Source: UBA1723 sp045629285 (GTDB lineage Bacteria > Bacteroidota > Bacteroidia > Bacteroidales > Paludibacteraceae). From it: a stretch of 64,000 nucleotides of DNA. This document shows, one piece after another, positions 9,301-18,474 of this stretch. Within the stretch, counting starts at the first letter, position 1. Every line of letters starts with the position of its first letter. The stretch covers positions 1-64,000 of the forward strand of contig JAZQQY010000009.1 in NCBI GenBank assembly GCA_045629285.1. The letters are read 5' to 3'. A model generated the notes under the pieces. The model was not told the DNA's origin and searched no databases. It saw only the letters and a list, made by a program, of their open reading frames with translations. A program made the translations under genes and the position numbers.

Positions 9301-12300
9301 CATAGTTCAAAGGTTCGCTCTCAACAGTTCCACATCCAATCTTTCCGTCCGAGTATTCGCAGACAACGCTAACTTCCACATTCTTGTCAAGAGTCTGGTT
9401 GTAGATAGTGTCCACAAACGCAAGGTCAAGAGTCGTTTTCTTTGTCGGCAATTCTACATAATCGCCGCCATCAATCGATAGCTTCCATGTGTAGCTTACA
9501 CCATTCTCCTCAAATGTTCCTCCTGTTGGCAGAGTTGTTGAGATAACGGGAAGGTCATCACCTGCACAATAACCTGTTTTTCCGTTCTGGTCGTCACTCA
9601 ACACACCCGGCTTCATTTCATCATAATAAGACAACACTGCCACATTAGAGTATCTTACTCTTGCAGAATCGTTAGTCGCCATACGACGGAAATAAGTTGT
9701 CTTGCCAGACATAAGTTTCAATGGATCGACGTATTTGTTTACCAGTTCTGCACTCAAACTAATACTATTCGAATCTTCAATTTTTACCCACTTGACACTA
9801 TCCTGCGACCACTGCCATCCGTAGCTCCACTTCATTTCAGCATGTTTAGGTGCTATCCATTCTCCGCTTGCCTCCTCTACGTTGTCAATACCCTTGAAGT
9901 CTGCACCAAAACAAACCTTCTGAGTCTCCGAAATCAGACCACCATTGCTTGCTGTTCCAAGCGCGATAGGAATCTGCAATGATGAAGACCAACACTCTCC
10001 GTATGGATAGCTCTTTCTCTTCAAATAGATATTAGGATCATCCATAAGGCTGACAGCCGCATTATCGTCTAGTGTGAATCCTACAAACATTTTTTGTGTC
10101 GCAAATGTATCATTAAACAAGCTGTCAAGACTCCACTTGCAAACGTAAGACTCCATTGTTTTGTCTCCAATAACTATACTATCGCCAAACTCAAAGCCTT
10201 TCATTATTCTATCCGATACACCTGATTTGCCTGGCTCATACGCATACATGGAGATTGAAGACATATCTGCAACCTCGTCATTTACAGTCAAGACAAGATC
10301 GTTTGTATAGACGCTTGAACATCCGTCAGACACTCCTCTACGTACTCGGTAGGATTGGTTCATCACTCTTTCCATTCCCTCTCCTGGGTTGAACGTGCTT
10401 GCGTATTTCTTATCCACTATAGAATTGAACATGCTTACAGTGTCATAATTGATTCCGTCTACACTGTATTCAAACCAAGTGTATACTCCTCCCTTATGTC
10501 CTGCATCATACAATCCTGGTCCAAAATAATTGTTCGGATTTCTCCAAATTTCCACCACTACACTTGAAGGATCATCGTCTCCGGATACAGTCTCTCCAAT
10601 ATCTCCCTTACAGTAATTTACCCTGCTGCTTGATATTGTGCCTGTGATCAAATCTCTTGTTAGAGGAATCGACTCCATTGTAGGAACGATGTTGATTCTT
10701 ACAACATTACTTTCCATTGTGACTTCTTCGCCAGCCACGACAAATGTCGCAAGTCTCTTCAACTCAATGAATTTTCTTCTGCCCTTTGCGTTCTTTAAGG
10801 CATCCCTATTCAATCCGCAAGTGTCAAGATTGATATTCTCTCCTGTAGCAAGAGACTCTATTGTTCCTCCTACGTTATTCCACGAGCCTGTAACAGCCTC
10901 GTCGTCAGCATTGTATTCTGTGATCCTATAAAGCCACGAATATTCTTTTGCGTTCAAAGGATTGCTCTCCGATAGAATCTCAATATCCTTTGTTCCTGAG
11001 CAAACCCAGAAGTTATCCTCGTTCTCTGCGTTAACAAAGATATTTCCGCTTGTGTTCTTGCTCACTGTAATAGACAAAGTGTCGCTGTTGTAGCTCAAAC
11101 ATCCTCCAAGATATTTTTTTGCATAGTACACATACACCTTGCTGTGCTGGTTCACTCCTGGCACGGTCAAAGATTTTTTTGTCTTATACACCTCACTTGT
11201 TTTTGTTGTGTCAAGTGTCTGCCAGTTCTCGTCATACCATACGTACTGGCTTGCGTCAGCAACACCGTTTGGCATTCCCCACATTGTAGCTTCGTTTCCG
11301 TTCGATACAACAGTCTCATATCTGATGTCTTCCGGCTTGATCTCAACCTTGTCGTTCACACCAACTCTTTTCGACACGCTTTCAAGTTTGCTTCCACATC
11401 CGTCTACAACAACTCTCTTGTAGAATGTTGTCTCAAATAGTGTGTCTCTCTTCGTATAGTTCTGCATTGTGGCGGAAGGAATAGCCTCCCACACACCAGC
11501 TTCTCTGTCGGTTGTCTTATACCATTGGTACTGATAAGGAGAAGACACGTTTCCTCCTGTTGTAGACTTACCTACAATTCCGTCGATTGTCGATCCGTAG
11601 CATATCTCTTCCTCGGAAATGTCAATGCCCTCATCCTTCAACGGCTCATAATACTCAACCTTGTATTCATTTGAATACTTCACCGCTCCCTTATAGTCTC
11701 CTGTACTTGATACAAGTGCTCTGAATGTTGTAGTTGTAGACAATCCTTCAACTCCAAGCTGGAATGTAGTGCTACCATCCGCCATTCGAGTCGGTTCGTA
11801 AATTGTAACGTCAAACGGCAACGAACTTGTGCTGCTAAATGGAATCCAGCTTCCTCCCTCGCTCTTATACTGCCATGTGATGGCATACTCTCCACTTCCT
11901 CCGTTGACTCCAAGAACATTAAGCGTCAATTTGTTGTCACCAGGACATCTGATAGATGTCGAAGTTGTAGATACTAACTCGCCAATAGTCAACTCCTCAT
12001 ACAACTTGAAGTCATACGAAGCAACAGCACTTGCACAATGACCGCCTGTTGTAGACACCTTGCGGACATACACTTTGTTCTCTCCTACTGCAAAGTCTCC
12101 ACTGACAACTGCCTGCGCACCTCCCGTAGAGAAGAAAGGCATATCATCCTCGCTAACACCCCACTCATAACGGTAGCCGGCATAGTTGTTCTTTGGTGAG
12201 AAATTAAGGCTCGCCACACTTCCGTTGATCACATTGCTGCTTCTCAACGCTACCGCTGGAGCATCAGGATTATCCTGCACCTCTAGAGTGAACAATTTAC

Positions 12301-15300
12301 TAAGAGTCTCAGTTCCGCAGTCGCTGATACCCTTAACTTGGAAATAGTATTTTCCGCTCTTTTCTGTATAGTAAGAGCCGTCCAATACCAAAGTATTGTC
12401 CACATTCTCCTTTATGTTAGTTGCTGGCACTGGATTCCATGTCTTTCCGTCTGTACTCTCCCACCAGTTTATCTCGTCCTTCAACGGATCATATTCAGCG
12501 TCGACCTCCAAAGCGATCTCATTGTCACTTCCGACACACAACGCCAAATTCTTTGATCTGTCGCTCTGCTGGTATACGTTGCCAAGCACAACACCCTTCT
12601 TACCTATTAGTTTGAACTCGTTACTGAATATATAGGCTGGTTTCAAAGACTTGTCATACAAATAGCTTATCTTGCACTGGTATAGTGAAGTGTCTCCTGC
12701 TTTGGCAGTTGCAAGATAAGTCGCAGACTTTCCATCCACCATCACACCGTTTCTGTACCATGTGTATGTCACATCCTCCGATGTCAACACTTTTGATCCA
12801 TAAGCTGGCAATGCCGAAATCGAAAGTGTCGCACTTTTATTTCCACAAATTTCAGCCTTATCGTCATCAACCGCAGCATCACATAGAATGCTTGGCTGGT
12901 CCTCAAATCCCGCTGTCTGCGTGATTGTCACGCTGTTGCTCGCCTTACATCCCGTTCCTGCCACTGTTCTCTCCACATCAATTGTCAAGATTCCAATAGC
13001 ACTGAAATCAGTTCCAGTTACCGCAACAGAGAAGTTTCCTGTAGCATTTTCCTTTATTGTACCCTTATCTGCCTTATACTGATAAGCGAAATTGTCTGCT
13101 ATCACCTTGTCTCCGTTCACCGCAGTCGCGTTGATGACCACCTTTGTAAGTCCAGCATCCTCCTCAATCACCGATGGAGATGCAGTAAGTGTAAACTCAG
13201 CTGTCTCTGCCTGATACAACTGAATCTTCAGTGTGTTCTGCAAATAAGTGGAATTATTGTTACAAACAGATGTGTCTCTTAATACAGCATACAGGTTGTG
13301 CATTCCAGCTGTCTCAAAATTATCAATATATTCCTCTCCAACCGTACCGTATTCTACTGTATTGCTTACAAGAGGTTTTGTTCCGTCGTAGATAGTATAC
13401 TTGTACTCTCTCTCTCCGGCACCCTTCATACCACTGATTGACAATGAGACTCCTTCATCGTAGCAGACAGTCTCCTTATTAGCTGTCAATGTGGCACCGC
13501 TGATGTTGTCGTATGTCGTCACTGAGATTGAGTCTAGGATGGACTGGCATGTCTCTCCTCCTTCAATCTCTTCGCTTTTACGCATGATAGTGTATGTCTT
13601 TCCAGGAGTCGGAAGATTGAAACTCTTGGCATCGCTATTGCTGTAAGCTTGCGATTTTCCGTCCAAATACCATGTGTAGTTGTTGGCGATGTTGTCTATC
13701 TTCTCCTGGTCAATATTCGCAATAGTGAGTGATGTTCCTGCACATGTCATCTGACCTTCAGAAAGTTTGGCTCCATTCACTGCCAACTCAAAATGTCTCA
13801 ACGAATCCTTCAAGTCTCCGTCCTTCACTTCCTCTGTGAATGTCTTTTCACATTTGGAGTCGCTTACGGTCACGTCGTATGTGAAGCCCCCAGATTTAGG
13901 GATGTTCACCTCTGCCGAAGTTCCTTCCTCCCCGTTGATTTTGTATGTGTAGTCGGCATTGACTCCGTTCACGGACACCTTCATCTTCTTTCCCCTCACT
14001 CTACATGCTCCGTTAGCCATTCTAGGTTTTAGATTGTTTCCGCTTGTGACTGTTATTCCCTTGCTAGAGACAATCTTTCCACAGAACTCCACGTTCATTG
14101 ATACAATCGTGTCTTTCGTGATTGCGATTGAGTAAGGAGCGAGGGATGGAGTTGAGTTTAGTGTTTGTTTTCCTCCCACATAGATATAGTTGACATCTGT
14201 ATTTGTCTTCTCCAGCTGCTTTTGGAAATTTGCGTCCACACTTCCGTTAAGCGTTACCTTATCTCCATAGCAGACATAGTTTGTGTCGACTGCCAACGAG
14301 ACTACTGGATCTGAATAAGGAATGACCACCACAGCATCGCTGGTGTCGGACATCACTCCTGTTCCCTTCTTGCTTGTTACAATTCTTCTTATATAGACAT
14401 TCTTGTCGATTGTATGATTACCCCATGCTCCAGCATTGACTTTAGTGTCAGTCAAAACTTTGTCGCTGGCATCCAACATTGAAGTGTATGTCTTGTCATC
14501 GAAACTGTATATCCACGAATATGTGAGTGCAGCATCGTCTCCAAATCCTCCATAAACAGACTCCGCTGTGATAAGAGGATTTTCCGAATTTTTACAAACA
14601 TAGATAGTATCTTTGTCTATTTTATTGCCTACAATAGCACCAACCTTCTTTACTATCACTGTAAGGCTTTCGCCTTCGCACTGATTACCTCTGAGATTAG
14701 TCTTTCTAAGATAGTATTTCTCCTCACTTTTGGTTGTAAGCATTACATCTGTTCCTCGGCTTAGAAGTTTTGTAAATTTTTTTCCATCTGTGCTGTACTC
14801 ATATTTGCTCGTAGAATAGTTCTCGTCGCTCTTGTCGACGATAAGATAGCCAACCACTCCTTCGGGAATGATGACTTCAACCTGGTTCTGCAGCTCGTTG
14901 TACTCGTAATTTGCGTTTGTGCAGATAACCTTAGTTGGATCAATCTTTGGCTGAGCTTCAAGTATCAGAGAATCCTGCAACTCGATCTTCGTTCCACATC
15001 CGTCAGTCACTGTTATCTTAGCGTCGTATTTATTAGCTGCATCGGCAAAGACATTGTATGTTGTGCTCATATTTACACCCTTGGACTCATCCTTTTGCTC
15101 TAAGAACGAGCAGTCATATTGGAACGCTCCTCCGTTGTCGGACACCCACTTATATCCGTTCATTGCCTCCGAACTTGGTGCACGTTTGAAATTTATATTC
15201 AACACGACTTCCTGTGATGTTCCGTCCGCACATATAGTTCCTAATGGAGTTACCTCAAAGTCTTTCTTCTCTATGACATAGTAAGGGACGACCTCATGCA

Positions 15301-16768
15301 ATTTCTCTGATACAATCTTTCGATTCTGGAAATTAGTCAAAGTCACCACCTGGCGGAAATAACGAGTCTTGCCATCAGCGAACATATTGTTTGGTACCAA
15401 AAGATCCTGTGATTCAAATGGATTATCTGACAAAAAACTATAAATATAATTATAATCCCCACAAGGATAAATCGGTTCCTTCCTTTCGATTTCCTTATCC
15501 ATCAAAGAAATCCAATTGACATTATCAGTGGAGTATTCCCATCCATATTTTACCCCATAAGCTTTATACATTTCGTCACTAACGGGGACAATCACATTAT
15601 CGTTGTCTCTAAACTTAACATCTTCTCCTTTTAGATACAACCACTCTGCTGCATCAGTCTTATAATAAAGTTTTCCATCATAAGTCATTTCTCCACTTTT
15701 CGGACAAACCTTCACTGATGTTACTCCCTTATCTGAAAGGAACGCTTCCGGAACGATTTCGAAGGTAAGAGCCGGAGTAGAACATAACAACTCATTGTTA
15801 TACTGGTTGGTCAAACTGATTGAACGAGTTACTGTATATTGGTCACCTACCTTGTAATTTCCTAAATCAGAATAACTAAAAATCACAAATTTATCAAGAT
15901 CCTTACCTTTAGATGAACTGTCAGGTAAATAAACCTTTCTATGCTCAGATTTTAATACTGCACCATATCCTTTTCTCAAATTCCATGAGAAATACATATC
16001 CCTATGGTAATCTCCAGGACTTTGTACATTTGTAATCTGCATAACATTATTATCGAAAGCAGATCCGACAAGTGTAGGATATATGCAATACTTGACAGTA
16101 CCGTCCAATCCTTCTATTTTTGGAGTTTTGGCAGGGTTTGCCCCGATTTCTCCAGACGCACAATGTAGTATTTGTACTGAAACAGGCTTTCCTTTTACAG
16201 AAAAATCATGATCAGATCTGTTTTTACCAGACAAATAACTTCCTCTTCTAAGTTTACATTTTGTCAGTACCTGGAAGGTTACTGTCACCTTGTCACCAAG
16301 ATCTCTTAAATTCAGCCCTTTAGCCAGCTTAAATATGGCATTTAGAGTACTATACGATATACTTAAATAACTGCTTGCAACTGAACTGCCATAAGTGTCT
16401 TTATAATTTCCCATTATGTCGGCTTCATAGAGCTTTTTATTCCATTCATATGGACCATAATCTCCATTTTCGCTCTTTATTGTGAAATATAAAGACTCAT
16501 CTATCTTATATCCACAATTTCCTGTAGCGGAATAAATGCTCCATTTATATGATCCTCTTGTAAGGGTATTAGTGGAATATTCAGTCATGTAATCATAAGA
16601 TACAGATGTCTGGTAGCAATCCTTATCAGACGGAAAAGTAATTTTGCTTTTGTTACCAGAAACATACCATTCATATTTGCAATTATTAGCATCGTCCAGT
16701 TCATGACAATACGCTATCATTGGCATTATCATTAAGACGAATGCCAACAACCTATTTTTCACTTTCAT
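6377..16768 (-). CDS. Giant multi-domain surface protein with T9SS C-terminal sorting domain
   Basis: One uninterrupted frame of 3463 codons. Residues 1 to about 21 are a signal peptide (hydrophobic core LLAFVLMIMPMIAY). The body is a long row of beta-rich, Ig-like or PKD/SprB-like units of roughly 80-150 residues. Many contain a phrase of the type YTWYRNG, YSWIYSFD or YQWQYKN, followed by an aromatic-rich YxRR or YYRR element and a cysteine that opens the next unit (VCKNSEN, VCYGDKV, ICYGSTI, VCFGADF). The last 80 residues match a type A T9SS sorting domain: HYEVINSLGMKVKEG, then DLIPGAYIVN and a final KIVKSK. It should be exported by Sec, carried over the outer membrane by T9SS and held on the surface, as an adhesin or gliding-type filament. 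A lipoprotein gene precedes it by four bases and a TraN-like gene follows. The function is unknown. Confidence 0.8.
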   Translation of the reverse strand: MKVKNRLLAFVLMIMPMIAYCHELDDANNCKYEWYVSGNKSKITFPSDKDCYQTSVSYDYMTEYSTNTLTRGSYKWSIYSATGNCGYKIDESLYFTIKSENGDYGPYEWNKKLYEADIMGNYKDTYGSSVASSYLSISYSTLNAIFKLAKGLNLRDLGDKVTVTFQVLTKCKLRRGSYLSGKNRSDHDFSVKGKPVSVQILHCASGEIGANPAKTPKIEGLDGTVKYCIYPTLVGSAFDNNVMQITNVQSPGDYHRDMYFSWNLRKGYGAVLKSEHRKVYLPDSSSKGKDLDKFVIFSYSDLGNYKVGDQYTVTRSISLTNQYNNELLCSTPALTFEIVPEAFLSDKGVTSVKVCPKSGEMTYDGKLYYKTDAAEWLYLKGEDVKFRDNDNVIVPVSDEMYKAYGVKYGWEYSTDNVNWISLMDKEIERKEPIYPCGDYNYIYSFLSDNPFESQDLLVPNNMFADGKTRYFRQVVTLTNFQNRKIVSEKLHEVVPYYVIEKKDFEVTPLGTICADGTSQEVVLNINFKRAPSSEAMNGYKWVSDNGGAFQYDCSFLEQKDESKGVNMSTTYNVFADAANKYDAKITVTDGCGTKIELQDSLILEAQPKIDPTKVICTNANYEYNELQNQVEVIIPEGVVGYLIVDKSDENYSTSKYEYSTDGKKFTKLLSRGTDVMLTTKSEEKYYLRKTNLRGNQCEGESLTVIVKKVGAIVGNKIDKDTIYVCKNSENPLITAESVYGGFGDDAALTYSWIYSFDDKTYTSMLDASDKVLTDTKVNAGAWGNHTIDKNVYIRRIVTSKKGTGVMSDTSDAVVVIPYSDPVVSLAVDTNYVCYGDKVTLNGSVDANFQKQLEKTNTDVNYIYVGGKQTLNSTPSLAPYSIAITKDTIVSMNVEFCGKIVSSKGITVTSGNNLKPRMANGACRVRGKKMKVSVNGVNADYTYKINGEEGTSAEVNIPKSGGFTYDVTVSDSKCEKTFTEEVKDGDLKDSLRHFELAVNGAKLSEGQMTCAGTSLTIANIDQEKIDNIANNYTWYLDGKSQAYSNSDAKSFNLPTPGKTYTIMRKSEEIEGGETCQSILDSISVTTYDNISGATLTANKETVCYDEGVSLSISGMKGAGEREYKYTIYDGTKPLVSNTVEYGTVGEEYIDNFETAGMHNLYAVLRDTSVCNNNSTYLQNTLKIQLYQAETAEFTLTASPSVIEEDAGLTKVVINATAVNGDKVIADNFAYQYKADKGTIKENATGNFSVAVTGTDFSAIGILTIDVERTVAGTGCKASNSVTITQTAGFEDQPSILCDAAVDDDKAEICGNKSATLSISALPAYGSKVLTSEDVTYTWYRNGVMVDGKSATYLATAKAGDTSLYQCKISYLYDKSLKPAYIFSNEFKLIGKKGVVLGNVYQQSDRSKNLALCVGSDNEIALEVDAEYDPLKDEINWWESTDGKTWNPVPATNIKENVDNTLVLDGSYYTEKSGKYYFQVKGISDCGTETLSKLFTLEVQDNPDAPAVALRSSNVINGSVASLNFSPKNNYAGYRYEWGVSEDDMPFFSTGGAQAVVSGDFAVGENKVYVRKVSTTGGHCASAVASYDFKLYEELTIGELVSTTSTSIRCPGDNKLTLNVLGVNGGSGEYAITWQYKSEGGSWIPFSSTSSLPFDVTIYEPTRMADGSTTFQLGVEGLSTTTTFRALVSSTGDYKGAVKYSNEYKVEYYEPLKDEGIDISEEEICYGSTIDGIVGKSTTGGNVSSPYQYQWYKTTDREAGVWEAIPSATMQNYTKRDTLFETTFYKRVVVDGCGSKLESVSKRVGVNDKVEIKPEDIRYETVVSNGNEATMWGMPNGVADASQYVWYDENWQTLDTTKTSEVYKTKKSLTVPGVNQHSKVYVYYAKKYLGGCLSYNSDTLSITVSKNTSGNIFVNAENEDNFWVCSGTKDIEILSESNPLNAKEYSWLYRITEYNADDEAVTGSWNNVGGTIESLATGENINLDTCGLNRDALKNAKGRRKFIELKRLATFVVAGEEVTMESNVVRINIVPTMESIPLTRDLITGTISSSRVNYCKGDIGETVSGDDDPSSVVVEIWRNPNNYFGPGLYDAGHKGGVYTWFEYSVDGINYDTVSMFNSIVDKKYASTFNPGEGMERVMNQSYRVRRGVSDGCSSVYTNDLVLTVNDEVADMSSISMYAYEPGKSGVSDRIMKGFEFGDSIVIGDKTMESYVCKWSLDSLFNDTFATQKMFVGFTLDDNAAVSLMDDPNIYLKRKSYPYGECWSSSLQIPIALGTASNGGLISETQKVCFGADFKGIDNVEEASGEWIAPKHAEMKWSYGWQWSQDSVKWVKIEDSNSISLSAELVNKYVDPLKLMSGKTTYFRRMATNDSARVRYSNVAVLSYYDEMKPGVLSDDQNGKTGYCAGDDLPVISTTLPTGGTFEENGVSYTWKLSIDGGDYVELPTKKTTLDLAFVDTIYNQTLDKNVEVSVVCEYSDGKIGCGTVESEPLNYVLYRRNDAPGIYQDNDSCDAQEVKVKVVAEKVGKSYIFGTFVNTENGDSLTWESKVNEITIQRVSSMIVDEYGVYSVDNETGCKSEYTKFNVDSLPDLRQSDLEAPAAVCYSEDYTIKGGTVIGGNGEKTFTWQYSSDGVVWDMLSNQTEDLDISKPKWSEYYRRIVSDMCGVDTSNAVYVEVREKIDVTKDALVFNDFKCANQRFNINTADDVVFSNNDYYLVWNSATNEEFDTKSSRYNTIDPFDGDSLEMRMTHAVVDTTGMICKSEEIVVYAHHSIALDPEANHISCENITPCNGRYVEIEGESQGGAYADKISYKWYVSHDNQTWMEDFKTSKDLSLLAEDTMFIRRIASNGCEADTSNIVTIFGTKVEQYDYVGKMMLNIVSDMQDSSVFMTIERGKEFAAGYFFEGDGKMPVVSSNTTVLPYKAESYKDSVLMLVAISDHCVSSYRFNPLRGGVISFDGDSILCGGSDIPAIVATLVEGGNGNYTYQWQYKNIYTADYVNIDGATGKEYTPNPVSVETSYRRKTMDGEYTSWSNVIKVNIRPLPRTTDIVPSVSDSVLKSYSLKKTQYSVEKLPSLDMSLIDTISDADIVTWQKSYDNIKWEDLESQDANESGVYTIAVVDTIENVYYRTVATSSCGEHTSKAYKVSTLYASVILDEELVLYDSVCVGGNMSIKYKKDYPEVYEYSYKMINFEGEGVHPYVSGSFFDSKVNLTDSTRVSYGVLIIKPKHSFDVEITRWVKKTGARSTKLVHFYVNDLSAKYNYIVDGVESHESGEKKNSVRLNQGSRVVFTPEITGGLESKTYKWNLIAPLNVEYYQRYGGNVGRDGLTSEKESPVCYFYNGGSYTITMQVTDGMCSATVSDTAMYISAATRGYLRSASFEDEIYDFVELPSVEFGFVDVTPTHFSDLFTIFTDLKSVQHYEVINSLGMKVKEGDYKGSVVVETSDLIPGAYIVNTAGNVIKIVKSK

Positions 16769-16772
16769 TTTT

Positions 16773-17681
16773 TTATTTGTTAACTGTTATTAATACATTA
16801 TACCACAAACTCCATAATCCAAGATTATCCATACATCTGTAATAGACAACATGCGAACCTTCTTTTTGGAATGCGTGCTTTACCTCACTGAGAGTCGTAG
16901 ATGTTATATAAGTACCTCCATACGCACCTTTGCCAGCAGGTGCCAAATCCTGACGACAATCGAATGTAGGGTTTTTATAATCTACGATTTCGCCATCAAT
17001 ACAAAACTCATACTTCTCCACACTTCCGTCCTTGTCGTAGCTTTTGCTTAGATCAAAGACCTTCTCCATAGGATTTCCTTCAACATCCCTTATCTCCAAT
17101 ACAGGCACAGGAGCTATATCTCCCAAGCAATTGATCTTAACATGACAATATATCTTGTTTCTGAACGAATCTTCAAGTTCTATTACCACATGAGCAGTGT
17201 TCAAGATTGGAGCAATAGTGTCAGTATTTGTTGTTGGAAGTCCAGCTAAATCCCTAAAATTATACCAATGAGTGTTTTGTATATGTACAATGTAAGGTTC
17301 TGGAAAATCAGTTGTCATATTCTTTTTCAGATCAACTTCGAATTTTTTTACCATTTCAACCTTTCCACCAAGACCTTCTATATCCAAATGGACACACTCA
17401 CTCGCGTAATTAAATTTCCGATCATATTTATCCAAGTAAACTTCGTTGACTTTCACGTTATACTCGACAACCCTGATGTTGTCACTGTGAACAGTGTCAT
17501 TCCTAAACTCGTACTGTACACCATCTTCCCACCAAGCACTCTTGCATGATTTGATTATGAACGTAGCACCTTCTCCTTCTTTGGCGAACCAATCCTCTCT
17601 GGAATCGCAACTTACTAAACTAACTATAGATGCGAATGTGGATAGAGCAGCGATTAACTGCTTAACGGACTTCATTAACAT
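16773..17681 (-). CDS. PKD-like surface lipoprotein
   Basis: Predicted lipoprotein of 302 residues: charged start, hydrophobic stretch, and the lipobox LVSC with cysteine at residue 25. The middle is beta-rich. Residues from about 195 look like a PKD-type domain (PVPVLEIRDVEGNPMEKVFDLSKSYDKDGSVEKYEFCIDGE, read in short pieces). The end, YRCMDNLGLWSLWYNVLITVNK, is a typical final PKD strand. It is the first gene of the cluster and ends four bases before the giant surface protein, so the two are probably translated together. It may anchor or display the giant protein; that is inference. An alternative ATG lies two codons later (MKSVKQL) and is equally plausible. Confidence 0.7.
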   Translation of the reverse strand: MLMKSVKQLIAALSTFASIVSLVSCDSREDWFAKEGEGATFIIKSCKSAWWEDGVQYEFRNDTVHSDNIRVVEYNVKVNEVYLDKYDRKFNYASECVHLDIEGLGGKVEMVKKFEVDLKKNMTTDFPEPYIVHIQNTHWYNFRDLAGLPTTNTDTIAPILNTAHVVIELEDSFRNKIYCHVKINCLGDIAPVPVLEIRDVEGNPMEKVFDLSKSYDKDGSVEKYEFCIDGEIVDYKNPTFDCRQDLAPAGKGAYGGTYITSTTLSEVKHAFQKEGSHVVYYRCMDNLGLWSLWYNVLITVNK

Positions 17682-17727
17682 TTCTTATATTTTTATGGAC
17701 AAACTTTAACATTTACTTTAGTGGCGA

Positions 17728-17735
17728 CAAAGTTA
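17728..17735 (-). promoter_or_regulatory. Promoter -7 box of the lipoprotein/giant-protein operon
   Basis: The minus strand reads TAACTTTG about 47 bases before the lipoprotein ATG, with a TTG about 17-20 bases further upstream. It is the only good TAnnTTTG match ahead of the four-gene cluster. Confidence 0.6.
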
Positions 17736-17928
17736 AAAAAAAGTTTATTTTCTACAACATATTTTTGAACGCAATGAAGTGCCTTTCCGGATTTCCATTA
17801 ATTGCAAGACGGAGTAAATGTTACATTTGGTGGTCAGGAGCCGATAGAAATACCTACGTTGGAGTATCCCTCGCGTTGACTAGGGAATGATAAATGCGCC
17901 TTTTCTCCATTATTATCCAAAAAAAGTG

Positions 17929-17936
17929 TAATTTTG
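17929..17936 (+). promoter_or_regulatory. Promoter -7 box of aroK
   Basis: TAATTTTG matches TAnnTTTG and ends 23 bases before the chosen aroK ATG. It lies inside the longer frame that could be opened by an upstream ATG, which argues for the shorter protein. Confidence 0.6.
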
Positions 17937-17959
17937 CATCGTCTAATTATAAATTGATA

Positions 17960-18460
17960 ATGAAGCGTATATTCTTGGTGGGTTATATGGGTAGCGGCAA
18001 GACTACCTACGGCAAGATGTTGGCCGAGAAATATAACTTGGATTTTAAGGATTTGGACGTATACATAGAGCAGCGTCAGTTCAAAACTGTCTCTCAGATC
18101 TTCAAGGAAAAGGGGGAAGAGGGCTTCCGTCAGATCGAGCGTAATATGCTTAAGGAGGTCTCTGAGTTTGAGAACGTCGTGATCTCTGCCGGTGGCGGCA
18201 CTCCTTGCTTCTTCGACAATATGGAGATAATGAATGCTTCGGGTGAGACTGTCTACCTTGAGGCAAGCGCTGAAGTGCTTTTCGACTATCTTCGCACTGC
18301 AAAGAATGAGCGTCCTCTTCTTAAGGATAAGAGCGACGAGGAGATGCTTGAGTATATCAGAGAATCTCTTGCCAAGAGAACTCCTTTCTACGAGAAAGCT
18401 AAGCACAGAGTCGACGCAAGAAATGTCGACTGGAGCCTTTTCGATAAACTTTTGAAATAA
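17960..18460 (+). CDS. aroK: Shikimate kinase
   Basis: Phosphorylates shikimate at O3 in the pathway to chorismate and aromatic amino acids. The N-terminus MKRIFLVGYMGSGKTTYGK has the Walker A loop GSGKTT (residues 11-16), then DLDVYIE with the metal and substrate aspartate. FRQIERNML is the shikimate-binding arginine region, SAGGGTP is the Walker B-like glycine motif, and the lid carries NERPLL. The 166 residues fit the family. I chose the ATG at 17960 because the family starts right before the first beta strand and because a promoter box lies between this ATG and the upstream alternative. guaA follows after 14 bases, so the two genes are probably co-transcribed. Confidence 0.92.
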   Translation: MKRIFLVGYMGSGKTTYGKMLAEKYNLDFKDLDVYIEQRQFKTVSQIFKEKGEEGFRQIERNMLKEVSEFENVVISAGGGTPCFFDNMEIMNASGETVYLEASAEVLFDYLRTAKNERPLLKDKSDEEMLEYIRESLAKRTPFYEKAKHRVDARNVDWSLFDKLLK

Positions 18461-18474
18461 CAAAAAACTATTAT

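Noticed and set aside
6929..15281. Many plus-strand frames of 60-160 codons within the giant gene
   Set aside because: They arise as antisense shadows of a very long repetitive coding sequence, lack promoters and show low-complexity translations.
17834..18463. Minus-strand frame of 209 codons
   Set aside because: It covers aroK in antisense and has no recognisable domain; aroK is complete and has its own promoter box.
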